Shown: positions 16,106 through 23,459 of the stretch, piece by piece
Layout of the letters: each line of letters opens with the position of its first letter
Numbering within the stretch: position 1 is the stretch's first letter
NCBI GenBank assembly: GCA_002303765.1
Contig: DBCB01000286.1
Span: 10,032-44,395, forward strand
Length of the DNA: 34,364 bases
Direction of reading: 5' to 3'
Origin: Planctomycetaceae bacterium UBA969
Lineage (GTDB): Bacteria > Planctomycetota > Planctomycetia > Gemmatales > Gemmataceae
Made by a program: the position numbers and the translations under genes
Notes under the pieces: generated by a model
Database searches by the model: none
Told to the model about the DNA's origin: nothing
What the model saw: only the letters and a program-made list of their open reading frames with translations

Positions 16106-16588
16106 ATGGATGGAACATTTGTCATGGCAGATAATTTCAACTCTCCCTCATTGTTGCAAGCGGCATCTATTCCGTATTTTGAAGGCAATGTTTGCCTTGT
16201 AACCTCAAAAAGTGGTAAAAGGTGGGTAATTCCCAAAGGCTCGATATCCAAAGGAAAAACAGCCGCCGAAACTGCCCTCCTAGAAGCTTGGGAAGAAGCA
16301 GGTTTAACAGGTAAGCTAAACAATAACCCCTTGGGATCATACCGCTACTCAAAATCTGGGCTCTCCTATCTTGTTACGGTGTTTTTAATGCAGGTTTCTA
16401 GTGTTGCAGAAGTTTATCCCGAACACCGACAAAGATTGCGAAAATGGGTCTCAATTTCAGAAGCCAACACGCTTGTTCAAGAAAAAGACCTATTAGACCT
16501 CCTTCAATCGTTACCTTTGGACTTTGCATTACAAGATAAAAGTAATTCTAAAGCAGAAAACTCGCAGGGAGAGGTAATTTCCAGATAA
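16106..16588 (+). CDS. NUDIX hydrolase, DIPP-like, with altered Nudix box
   Basis: A 160-residue protein; ATG 16124 is a real alternative start because GGATGGA lies at a fair distance before it. The Nudix region is PKGSISKGKTAAETALLEAW followed by EEAGL: Gly45, Glu60, Glu63, Glu64 and Gly66 of the box GX5EX7REUXEEXGU are kept, but the first Glu is Lys51 and the Arg is Leu59. The 'WVIPKG' lead-in and 'EAWEEAG' are typical of the diadenosine/diphosphoinositol polyphosphate (DIPP-like) branch found in many bacteria, where the same two positions often vary. The metal-binding Glu residues are present, so activity on a nucleoside-diphosphate-X compound is likely. The last ~20 residues are polar and look disordered. 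It stands alone behind its own promoter. Confidence 0.87.
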   Translation: MDGTFVMADNFNSPSLLQAASIPYFEGNVCLVTSKSGKRWVIPKGSISKGKTAAETALLEAWEEAGLTGKLNNNPLGSYRYSKSGLSYLVTVFLMQVSSVAEVYPEHRQRLRKWVSISEANTLVQEKDLLDLLQSLPLDFALQDKSNSKAENSQGEVISR

Positions 16589-16593
16589 CCACC

Positions 16594-16628
16594 TATAATG
16601 TTTTAAGGTGAGATATTAACCTTTAAAA
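16594..16628 (+). promoter_or_regulatory. Candidate promoter and inverted repeat before the ygiQ operon
   Basis: A perfect TATAAT (16594-16599) is followed by an imperfect inverted repeat, TTTTAAGGT (16601-16609) with ACCTTTAAAA (16619-16628), which overlaps the expected start of transcription. No good -35 box is visible at 16-18 bases. The repeat would be well placed as an operator, but this is inference. Confidence 0.35.
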
Positions 16629-16633
16629 CATCA

Positions 16634-18709
16634 ATGGTGTGGATTTTAATGCCAGACAGCACTAAAGCAAAAAAAAACCGATTCGAACTACCTTTATCTG
16701 CAGATAATAGTGCCCCCCTATGCCCCACTACCTTTGAAGAAATGAAGGCCCGAGGCTGGTCTGAAGTTGATATCGTTTTTGTAACGGGCGATGCCTATAT
16801 TGACCATCCTAGCTTCGCAATGGCCATTCTTGCACGCAGTTTGGAGTATGCAGGATTCAAAGTTGCAATGCTCAGTCAACCCGATTGGAAAACGGTCGAA
16901 CCTTGGCGTCAATTTGGTAGACCAAAATTATTCTTTGCGATAAGTGCGGGCAATCTTGATTCACTAATCAACCACTACACCGCAAATAAAAAAGTCCGTA
17001 ATGATGACGCTTATTCCCCAGGTGGAAATATCGGGCTAAGGCCCGACCGCGCAACTTTACCTTATTGCCATCGTGCTCGAGAAGCCTTCCCAGGCGTACC
17101 AGTTATCGCAGGTGGAGTTGAAGCCTCATTACGAAGATTGGCGCATTACGACTACTGGAGCGATACCGTACGAAAATCTATTCTCTTAGATTGCAAAGCC
17201 GATATCGTCGCTTATGGAATGGGCGAAAACACAATTGTCGAAATGGCCCAACGGTTGGCAGCAGGTGAAAGTGTTCAACAATTACGCGACATGCGTGGAA
17301 TTGCATTCGCACTGGGTGCAAAAGAAACTCCACCCGTAGGGCAAGAGCATTTGATCGCAGAAAAGTTTTTAATCAAAGACGAAAATGGTATCAAAGCAAC
17401 AGTTGGCTTTGAAGTCCTACCCACTTTCGAACAGGTCAAGACAGACAAGCTTGCTTTTGTACAAGCGACAAAAACCATTCATCTAAATACCAACCCGTTT
17501 AACGCTAAAACCCTGATCCAGTACCACGACAATCAGGCAATCGTTGCAACCCCTCCTGCATTTCCAATTTCAACAGCAGAGATGGATCGGATATACGGAT
17601 TTGCTTACACTCGAAAAGCACATCCGAGTTATAAAGAAAAAATCCCTGCGCACGAAATGATCAAAGATTCTGTAACCATCATGCGGGGTTGCTTTGGGGG
17701 TTGCACTTTTTGCTCCATCACCGCACATCAAGGGCGAATAATTCAGTCTAGGTCTGAAGAATCGGTACTCCTAGAACTCGGAAAAATGGGCAAAGATGAA
17801 TCCTTCAACGGAATAGTAAGCGATATTGGTGGCCCTACCGCAAACATGTACAAAATGCGTTGCACCCGCCCTGAAGTCGAAGCGAAATGCAAAAGGTTAT
17901 CGTGTGTACATCCAACGATTTGTAAATTACTGGGAACGGACCACGGGCCTATTATCAAGCTGATGCAAAAGGCACGGGAAATACCAGGCATCCGAAAGGT
18001 GCTGGTTGCCAGCGGTATTCGTATGGATTTAGCACAACTATCTCCAGAATACTTGGAAGAGTTAACAGCTCATCATGTGGGGGGGCATTTAAAAGTTGCA
18101 CCTGAAGCCGCAGACGAGAATGTTTTAAAGCTGATGAAAAAGCCCGCACACGACAACTTCAAAACCTTTTCTGATGGTTTCAAAAAAGCTTCACAAAAAG
18201 CTGGTAAACCAAAACAATATCTCGTACCTTATTACATCGCCAGTCACCCAGGGTCTGATTTACATTCGATGATCGCACTGGCCCTATTTTTAAAACGAAA
18301 TGGCTACAAACCAGATCAGGTACAGGATTTCATACCTGCGCCTTTCGATATAGCTACCTGCATGTACTACACAGGGATCGACCCAATGACGGGCGAGCAA
18401 GTGTACATAGCAAAAAACATTCGTGATCGAAAGATGCAAAGAGCACTGCTACAGTTTTTTAAACCAGAAAACTACTTCGAGGTAAGAAAAGCACTTGAAG
18501 CTGCGGGCAGAACAGATTTGATAGGAAATTCTTGTGATGCCCTGATCCCGGCAAATCCTCCAAAAGAAGCGTTTGAATCCCGAATCGCCAAAGCAAATAG
18601 CACCCTTGAGGGCGAGTACTACCACGCCCCCGCAAACAATCCCGCAAACAAACAAAACAAAGGTTACCGCCCAGGTAGAGCATCAGTAAAGAAAAGGCGA
18701 GAGAGCTAG
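16634..18709 (+). CDS. ygiQ: YgiQ-family radical SAM protein
   Basis: A 691-residue protein from ATG 16634; ATG 16649 (five codons later) is equally possible and neither has a strong ribosome binding site. The N-terminal domain of the YgiQ family is clear ('DIVFVTGDAYIDHPSF', 'GGVEASLRRLAHYDYWSD'). The radical-SAM iron-sulphur motif is Cys353-FGG-Cys357-TF-Cys360. 'CSITAHQGR', 'SDIGGPTANMY' and 'VAPEAADENVLKLM' are diagnostic of the family, and the C-terminal 'QVQDFIPAPFDIATCMYYTG' region is intact. Family members are widespread in bacteria and their reaction is not established. The C-terminus ends in a basic tail (RPGRASVKKRRES) that could contact RNA. The pseudouridine synthase gene follows after 3 bp. 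Confidence 0.95.
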   Translation: MVWILMPDSTKAKKNRFELPLSADNSAPLCPTTFEEMKARGWSEVDIVFVTGDAYIDHPSFAMAILARSLEYAGFKVAMLSQPDWKTVEPWRQFGRPKLFFAISAGNLDSLINHYTANKKVRNDDAYSPGGNIGLRPDRATLPYCHRAREAFPGVPVIAGGVEASLRRLAHYDYWSDTVRKSILLDCKADIVAYGMGENTIVEMAQRLAAGESVQQLRDMRGIAFALGAKETPPVGQEHLIAEKFLIKDENGIKATVGFEVLPTFEQVKTDKLAFVQATKTIHLNTNPFNAKTLIQYHDNQAIVATPPAFPISTAEMDRIYGFAYTRKAHPSYKEKIPAHEMIKDSVTIMRGCFGGCTFCSITAHQGRIIQSRSEESVLLELGKMGKDESFNGIVSDIGGPTANMYKMRCTRPEVEAKCKRLSCVHPTICKLLGTDHGPIIKLMQKAREIPGIRKVLVASGIRMDLAQLSPEYLEELTAHHVGGHLKVAPEAADENVLKLMKKPAHDNFKTFSDGFKKASQKAGKPKQYLVPYYIASHPGSDLHSMIALALFLKRNGYKPDQVQDFIPAPFDIATCMYYTGIDPMTGEQVYIAKNIRDRKMQRALLQFFKPENYFEVRKALEAAGRTDLIGNSCDALIPANPPKEAFESRIAKANSTLEGEYYHAPANNPANKQNKGYRPGRASVKKRRES

Positions 18710-18712
18710 ATA

Positions 18713-19678
18713 ATGACCATTTCCAAAAATATTCAACATAAGGTGTCACCTGAAAACGAAGGTGCAACCCTTGCGACTATCGTTCGCAATCTTATGCCTG
18801 ATCTAAGCTGGTCTAGGATAAAAAAATTAATCGGCCAAGGGCATATTAAAATCAGCAATGATGTATGCCTTGACCCTGCAAGAAGAGTCCGCACTGCTGA
18901 AGATGTTGAACTACTAGTAAAACCAGATGGCAAAGCATCGGATAAACAAGAAATAACGATTAGGTTCCTAGATGAGCACCTAGTCGTGGTAGAAAAACCA
19001 CCCGGTGTAAATTCCGTCAGACACCCAGCAGAACGTACTTGGAAAGAATCGCGAAAATCGCTTAGCCCAACCTTGGAAGATCTGGTTACCAAGCAAATAG
19101 GTTTTTTGACCAAAAAAGGTGCAAAAGGCAAATCTTCTAGGCTTCGTGTGGTTCAACGGCTAGACAAAGAAACTAGTGGCTTGCTGGTCTTCGCCCGCAC
19201 TGCGGATGCAGAGCGTGGCCTAGGAATGCAATTCTTTAATCATTCCGTTGAAAGAAAATACCTGGCATTAATACCGGGCACCATTGCGCCTCAATCCATT
19301 GAATCTATTTTGGTTCGCGACCGAGGCGATGGCCGTAGAGGCAGTGCGCCATTTTCCCAACCTGGAAAAAAAGCAGTCACCCATGTACATATAGTCGAAA
19401 AATTCCAGGCTTTTACTCTTGTTGGATGCCAACTTGAAACGGGCCGTACTCATCAAATCAGAATTCATCTGGCGGAAAAAGGTTCTCCCGTTTGCGGGGA
19501 AAAAGTATACAGAACCACAGTGAATGGCACCCTTCTACCCGATGGCAGTGGGTTCCCTAGGCTAGCTCTACATGCTGCAGAACTAGGTTTCATTCATCCG
19601 ATATCTGGCAAGCCAATGCACTGGAACATGGCTTTACCCGAAGATTTTAGCAAGCTTCTTCAACATCTAAGAAAATAG
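18713..19678 (+). CDS. RluA-family pseudouridine synthase with N-terminal S4 domain
   Basis: A 321-residue protein starting at ATG 18713, 3 bp after ygiQ. Residues about 15-75 form an S4 RNA-binding domain ('WSRIKKLIGQGHIKIS'). The catalytic domain carries the RluA motif I with Asp151 in RLDKETSGLLVF, the 'ERKYLALI' strand and 'ETGRTHQIRIHLA', all diagnostic of the RluA/RluC/RluD group. It isomerises specific uridines in rRNA or tRNA to pseudouridine; whether this is the RluD, RluC or another member cannot be told from the motif alone. The insert after 'HPAERTWKESRKS' is longer than in the short members and basic. The neighbouring ygiQ gene and the small protein after it suggest one operon. 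Confidence 0.93.
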   Translation: MTISKNIQHKVSPENEGATLATIVRNLMPDLSWSRIKKLIGQGHIKISNDVCLDPARRVRTAEDVELLVKPDGKASDKQEITIRFLDEHLVVVEKPPGVNSVRHPAERTWKESRKSLSPTLEDLVTKQIGFLTKKGAKGKSSRLRVVQRLDKETSGLLVFARTADAERGLGMQFFNHSVERKYLALIPGTIAPQSIESILVRDRGDGRRGSAPFSQPGKKAVTHVHIVEKFQAFTLVGCQLETGRTHQIRIHLAEKGSPVCGEKVYRTTVNGTLLPDGSGFPRLALHAAELGFIHPISGKPMHWNMALPEDFSKLLQHLRK

Positions 19679-19694
19679 TAAAGAGGCTTTCCTA

Positions 19695-19964
19695 ATGATA
19701 GAAATCAAATGGCACGACATCGACCCCGAAATGGGCGAGAAAAGATACATAAGCGCAGAAAGATTTGCAGGGGTCTGGACCTTCAAATTCAAATTTAAAA
19801 AACGAGGCGAATGGACCAAAGGCCTTGTCGCTGACAGGGCAATGTGGCTTCATGTCCTTGACAGCCTAAAGCGCAGGTATCAAAGGCGCGAAGGCGTTGA
19901 CGAGAAAGATATCAAACTGGTTGAAAATATCCTGTTGAAACACCCACCTGAAGTGTCATCATAA
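19695..19964 (+). CDS. Small conserved-looking protein of unknown function
   Basis: An 89-residue protein starting at ATG 19695, with AGAGG (19682-19686) 8 bases upstream and only 16 bp after the pseudouridine synthase stop, so it is probably the third gene of the ygiQ operon. It is basic and aromatic ('RFAGVWTFKFKFKKRGEWTKG'), followed by a helical part ('MWLHVLDSLKRRYQRREGV'). There is no signal peptide, membrane segment or metal-binding motif. The basic beta-rich start followed by an amphipathic helix would suit nucleic-acid or ribosome binding, but this is a guess from composition and neighbours. Its stop is 1 bp from the stop of the convergent gene. Confidence 0.7.
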   Translation: MIEIKWHDIDPEMGEKRYISAERFAGVWTFKFKFKKRGEWTKGLVADRAMWLHVLDSLKRRYQRREGVDEKDIKLVENILLKHPPEVSS

Positions 19965-19965
19965 G

Positions 19966-21228
19966 CTAATTCCCGTGTAGCTTTACTTCTGTTCCGGGAA
20001 TCTTTTTATAGATCAATAAACTTGCAGGCGGTTTGGATTGCACAAAAGTAGCAAGTTGTGGGACCGCTGCTTTGTCAAGTTTTTCCATATCGCTAAGGCC
20101 AAGACCGATTTTCTGAATCATTTCGACTACATACGGAAAGTTTTTGACTTCTTTATTAAGCTCATCAAGGGCGTCAGTAATTCTTGCAGCATAGTACTTC
20201 CAAGGGAACAACTTTTCCGCATCGGTATCATTGCGGGAATTAAATCGCTGAAAATAATCGATGAGAAATGAGCTGAATTGGTATAAGGCTGCTTCCATAT
20301 TGTATTCGCTTGCATCGGGATCTTGAAGGCGAAGATTAAGCAGGCCAATTGCGGCCTCGGCCCTTTCATCTAACCTAGGTTCAGGTTTAATATCCGAACC
20401 ATTGGCGAATTTAGCCAGAATAAATGCAGTTCTACCTTTTTCACCTGAAATTGGAGCCCTTGATTGAGCAAGAGCTTTCAGAGCTTCACGCCTTAAAACC
20501 CTGTACCCTTCGACAATTTCGGGCGCAGTTCCTGCTGGGTAAACAGTAGGCGTTTCAATAATTTTTGCTAAAGTTTCAGCAACTTTAACTTCTACTGCGG
20601 GGCTTAAGGTGACCCTACTGCTAGCTTTCTTCACCACAGCCATGGGTCGGATAACCTTGTAAGTGTCTCGTATACCTTTTAAGGCATAAAGCTTCATGCC
20701 ATCATCGGGAGATTTTTGTAATACTGCGATGAAGGATTCCATGAATTGATCAGGAAGGATTTTCTGGCCAGCAAGATCGCAGTTGGCGATTTCTGCTGGA
20801 CACATTGCTTGCATGCGAACAGCGTTAATGCGTGCGCTGATGGAAGTATTGGGAATTACTTCCTTGGTTTTCTCAAGGATTTTTTCAAGGAAGCTAGTAT
20901 TAAAAGGGTTATCTGCTTTAGTTTTAAGTTGCTTTAAAACGCTTTCATACTCTTTGAAAATGGAGTCCATCTTACCAGGTTCTGCTTGAATTTCTGGCCT
21001 TGTCACCCTATAGACAAAAAATCGGGCATTAACATCCACTGCTTTCATATGAGCAGGATTTTTAGCATCGAAAGCAACTTCGCCACGCAGGGTCTTGTTG
21101 AAAATTTCTGCGCTTGTGGATCTTTCCTTTAAAACATCTTCCAAAGGAATAGGTTGCGCCAAGGCAAACATTGGTATTACCAAGGCAAAAAACCCAAGAG
21201 CTTTGATCAATCTAATGGATAAAAACAT
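19966..21228 (-). CDS. Exported protein of unknown function, helical-repeat-like
   Basis: A 420-residue protein. The frame is open to 21351, but ATG 21228 is preceded by AGGGA at about 7 bases and opens directly on a signal peptide (MFLSIRLIKALGFFALVIPM, cut near ALAQ), so the earlier part is not coding. The mature protein is mostly helical, with Ala/Leu-rich pairs of helices such as 'VAETLAKIIETP', 'RREALKALAQSRAP' and 'RAEAAIGLLNLRLQ' that resemble HEAT-like repeats. A conserved-looking 'PAHMKAVDVNARFFVYRVTRPE' precedes them. No catalytic motif is visible. I do not recognise the family beyond saying that exported HEAT-like proteins are common in planctomycetes. It follows the TPR gene by 82 bp on the same strand. 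Confidence 0.75.
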   Translation of the reverse strand: MFLSIRLIKALGFFALVIPMFALAQPIPLEDVLKERSTSAEIFNKTLRGEVAFDAKNPAHMKAVDVNARFFVYRVTRPEIQAEPGKMDSIFKEYESVLKQLKTKADNPFNTSFLEKILEKTKEVIPNTSISARINAVRMQAMCPAEIANCDLAGQKILPDQFMESFIAVLQKSPDDGMKLYALKGIRDTYKVIRPMAVVKKASSRVTLSPAVEVKVAETLAKIIETPTVYPAGTAPEIVEGYRVLRREALKALAQSRAPISGEKGRTAFILAKFANGSDIKPEPRLDERAEAAIGLLNLRLQDPDASEYNMEAALYQFSSFLIDYFQRFNSRNDTDAEKLFPWKYYAARITDALDELNKEVKNFPYVVEMIQKIGLGLSDMEKLDKAAVPQLATFVQSKPPASLLIYKKIPGTEVKLHGN

Positions 21229-21310
21229 GAATAATTCCCTAAGCAGCGACAACTCAAATAAAAAGCAAATCATCTGCGATAATAACACTTTATAGCGAAA
21301 AATGTTGGAA

Positions 21311-22120
21311 TTATTTTCGAATATGGTCTGATTCAGCGAATTTTCTGACAAGATGGAAATCTTGAAATTCCTTGGGGGTCAAACATTCCACCGAGGCATC
21401 TTGGGCTGTAATTCGATACCATCGCTGGGCGGGTTGCGAACAAGCCAACTTGTTCCAAACTAGGTAAAGATACCAGCAAGGCCGGATTTGATCATTTCGA
21501 GTCAATCGGGCTTGGGTTAGTTCTCCTGCTGCGCGAAAAAGCAACGCTTCCAAGTTTTGATCATTAGGTACTTCCTGCTGATCCTTTTTTGTTTTCTCCA
21601 AAGCCAGCAAGTACAAACCAATTCCGCGATTCAAATGCTCTTCATAAACATCGCCCAATTGCTCTGAAATTGCCATCAATCTGCTATGGGCATGAATCAT
21701 ATGCCGATTGGCTTGTTCGCCAAATTGTTGGGTATCTTTAATGAACAAGTTAAATTGGTCCCTTGCCTCTTCAAGCTGATTCATCCGCAAGAGAAGGTCC
21801 GCATAATTTTGCCTGACAATCACATTACTAGGTTCAAGTTCGAGACTAATTTTCAGATGAATAGCAGCAATGGAATCGTTACCCTGAGCTAGGCAAGCTG
21901 CGGCCATCGAAAGGTGCGTTTTAGCTGAATCAGGATTAATTGAAAGGGATTGCCTAAAAGATCGAATAGCATTTACCGGGTCGCCTGCATCTAAAGATTT
22001 TTGGCCCGCTCGCCAATGTAAATCTGCAAGTGAATCAGAGGTATCAGCCAAGGCAACAAGAGGGATGCCTGCCAACAAGATGATTAAAAAGAAATAAGCA
22101 ATTATGAAGTAACGCATCAT
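21311..22120 (-). CDS. Exported TPR-repeat protein
   Basis: A 269-residue protein from ATG 22120 (a second ATG follows immediately; GGGGAG is adjacent upstream, so the second may be used). The first 25 residues are a signal peptide ending in 'LVALADTS'. Residues about 32-130 hold three tetratricopeptide repeats ('AGQKSLDAGDPVNAIRSFRQSLSINPD', 'AAACLAQGNDSIAAIHLKISLELEPS', 'ADLLLRMNQLEEARDQFNLFIKD'). The C-terminal half is helical and contains two isolated Cys residues and aromatic clusters ('CWYLYLVWNKLAC'), perhaps a disulphide-linked segment. It probably scaffolds other periplasmic or outer-membrane proteins. The exported HEAT-like gene follows on the same strand, so the two may be co-expressed. 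Confidence 0.8.
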   Translation of the reverse strand: MMRYFIIAYFFLIILLAGIPLVALADTSDSLADLHWRAGQKSLDAGDPVNAIRSFRQSLSINPDSAKTHLSMAAACLAQGNDSIAAIHLKISLELEPSNVIVRQNYADLLLRMNQLEEARDQFNLFIKDTQQFGEQANRHMIHAHSRLMAISEQLGDVYEEHLNRGIGLYLLALEKTKKDQQEVPNDQNLEALLFRAAGELTQARLTRNDQIRPCWYLYLVWNKLACSQPAQRWYRITAQDASVECLTPKEFQDFHLVRKFAESDHIRK

Positions 22121-22237
22121 CTCCCCAAATTACAAAGGAATAATTTTCCTCATAATCCTTATCGGCCAGTAAAGGCCGGGAGATAACCCGTAAAACTGAT
22201 TGAATTACAATGGAGAGAATGCCGACATGTGGAAAAG

Positions 22238-22261
22238 AGGGCAACTTTCATTGCCCTTTTT
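22238..22261 (-). terminator. Intrinsic terminator of the sigma factor gene (works on both strands)
   Basis: AGGGCAA (22238-22244) pairs perfectly with TTGCCCT (22251-22257) around a six-base loop. On the minus strand, just after the sigma-factor stop, the stem is followed by CTTTTCC; on the plus strand by TTTT. It separates the sigma gene from the downstream TPR gene. Confidence 0.75.
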
Positions 22262-22268
22262 ACCTAAA

Positions 22269-23108
22269 TTAAGAATTAACGCCCATACTGACGCCAAGTT
22301 TTTCTAGAGCTTCGCTTTCGATTTGTCGAACGCGTTCTCTGGTAAGGCCCAAACTTTCCCCAATTTCTTTAAGGGTTTTAGGTTCTTCATCATCGAGCCC
22401 GAATCGCATTTTAAGAACGATCGCCTCGCGGGGATCCATTTTGCCTAGCAAATCTTTGACATGAACCAAATCATCAGCTTCAACCATTTCATTATCAGGT
22501 GATTTGCTGTTTGAATCCATGATCATTTCTTCCAGAGACCAACCACTATCGGATTGTTCTGGTTGAGGAGCAGAATGATAAACCTTAATGGCTTTCTTGA
22601 TGATATTGAGTTTCTTTTTGGGTAAATCCAAGCTTGCTGCAATTTCTTCATGGGATGGGGGCCTGCCAAGGGTATCATGGAGAATGGCATTGGCTCTGCG
22701 CCATTTGGCAAGAAGTTCAACCATGTAAGCAGGAACTCGAATGGTTTTCGCAGTGTTCACCAAAGCGCGTTTTATGGATTGTTTAATCCAATAGCTAGCA
22801 TAGGTGCTAAAGCGTGTATTCATGGTAGGGTCAAAGCCTTCAACAGCCCTTAAAAGCCCGAGGTTGCCTTCTTCAATAAGGTCTTGTAGTGCAAGGCCTT
22901 TCCCGGTGTAGCTTCGGGAAATATTAACGACTAATCTAAGGTTGGCACGAACCATACGGTCTCTGGCCTCTGCATCGCCTTTTTCAATTCGATAAGCAAG
23001 TTGCTTCTCCTCATCTGCATTAAGAAGAGAGGTTTCGTTAATTTCCTTTAGATAAGTTTCTAAGGGAGATTGAACTGCTTCAGTGCGTGGGCGACTTGGT
23101 CGAGTCAT
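22269..23108 (-). CDS. Sigma-70 family RNA polymerase sigma factor (RpoD-like, group 1/2 type)
   Basis: A 279-residue protein from ATG 23108. Region 1.2 ('PLETYLKEINETSLLNADEEKQLA'), regions 2.1-2.4 ('DRMVRANLRLVVNIS', 'DLIEEGNLGLLRAVEGFDP', 'RFSTYASYWIKQSIKRAL'), region 3 ('RPPSHEEIAASLDL') and region 4.2 with the helix-turn-helix 'TLKEIGESLGLTRERVRQIE' are all present. The long N-terminal region 1.1 of housekeeping sigma is absent. The promoter-melting Trp-Trp pair of region 2.3 is Tyr106-Trp107 here. The length and lack of region 1.1 suggest an alternative (group 2) factor rather than the main sigma, though short primary sigmas exist. It directs polymerase to -10/-35 promoters. It is flanked by a long 5' region and its own terminator. 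Confidence 0.94.
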   Translation of the reverse strand: MTRPSRPRTEAVQSPLETYLKEINETSLLNADEEKQLAYRIEKGDAEARDRMVRANLRLVVNISRSYTGKGLALQDLIEEGNLGLLRAVEGFDPTMNTRFSTYASYWIKQSIKRALVNTAKTIRVPAYMVELLAKWRRANAILHDTLGRPPSHEEIAASLDLPKKKLNIIKKAIKVYHSAPQPEQSDSGWSLEEMIMDSNSKSPDNEMVEADDLVHVKDLLGKMDPREAIVLKMRFGLDDEEPKTLKEIGESLGLTRERVRQIESEALEKLGVSMGVNS

Positions 23109-23400
23109 GGTGTTTTCCGGTGGTTACTAGGTCGCTAAAGTTCAATGATCGTTACTTACATTTTAACAAAGGGAGGTAATTTTGTTCATGGTGTTGAAAA
23201 AATCAGCAGCATGTTAAAACTACCAAGCCCTCACTTAAAATAATTATCGACATGAATAACGCATCTCTGAAAAGGTGTTACCGGTCTAACAAGGTTGAAG
23301 TTGTCAAAACGATATCAATAAGGAACTAACCCTTGTAAGCTACCAAACACGCAAGACAGGAATAATTAAATGATAAGGGATGATCGTCACAACCGGAACA
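23109..23400. other. Intergenic region upstream of the sigma factor gene
   Basis: About 290 bases without a gene between the sigma factor start and the S1 terminator. It must hold the sigma promoter on the minus strand, but I see no -35/-10 pair good enough to mark. It contains no tRNA-like cloverleaf and no obvious repeat. Confidence 0.5.
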
Positions 23401-23441
23401 AAAAAAATAACCGCCCCGGGAATAAATCCACAGAGCGGTTA
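23401..23441 (-). terminator. Intrinsic terminator of ribosomal protein S1 gene
   Basis: Read on the minus strand, TAACCGC (complement of 23435-23441) and GCGGTTA (complement of 23408-23414) form a 7-bp stem with a 20-base loop. The stem is followed directly by a run of T residues (complement of 23401-23407). It lies 19 bases after the S1 stop codon. Confidence 0.7.
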
Positions 23442-23459
23442 ATATAAAAGGAATAACCC

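Noticed and set aside
21229..21351. N-terminal extension of the exported protein to 21351
   Set aside because: It would hide the signal peptide that starts at ATG 21228 and overlaps the TPR gene.
23171..23217. A GGGAGGT followed by ATG and a nine-codon reading frame on the plus strand
   Set aside because: The ribosome binding site is excellent, but the frame is very short, there is no plus-strand gene behind it, and the region belongs to the sigma factor's upstream side; most likely chance.
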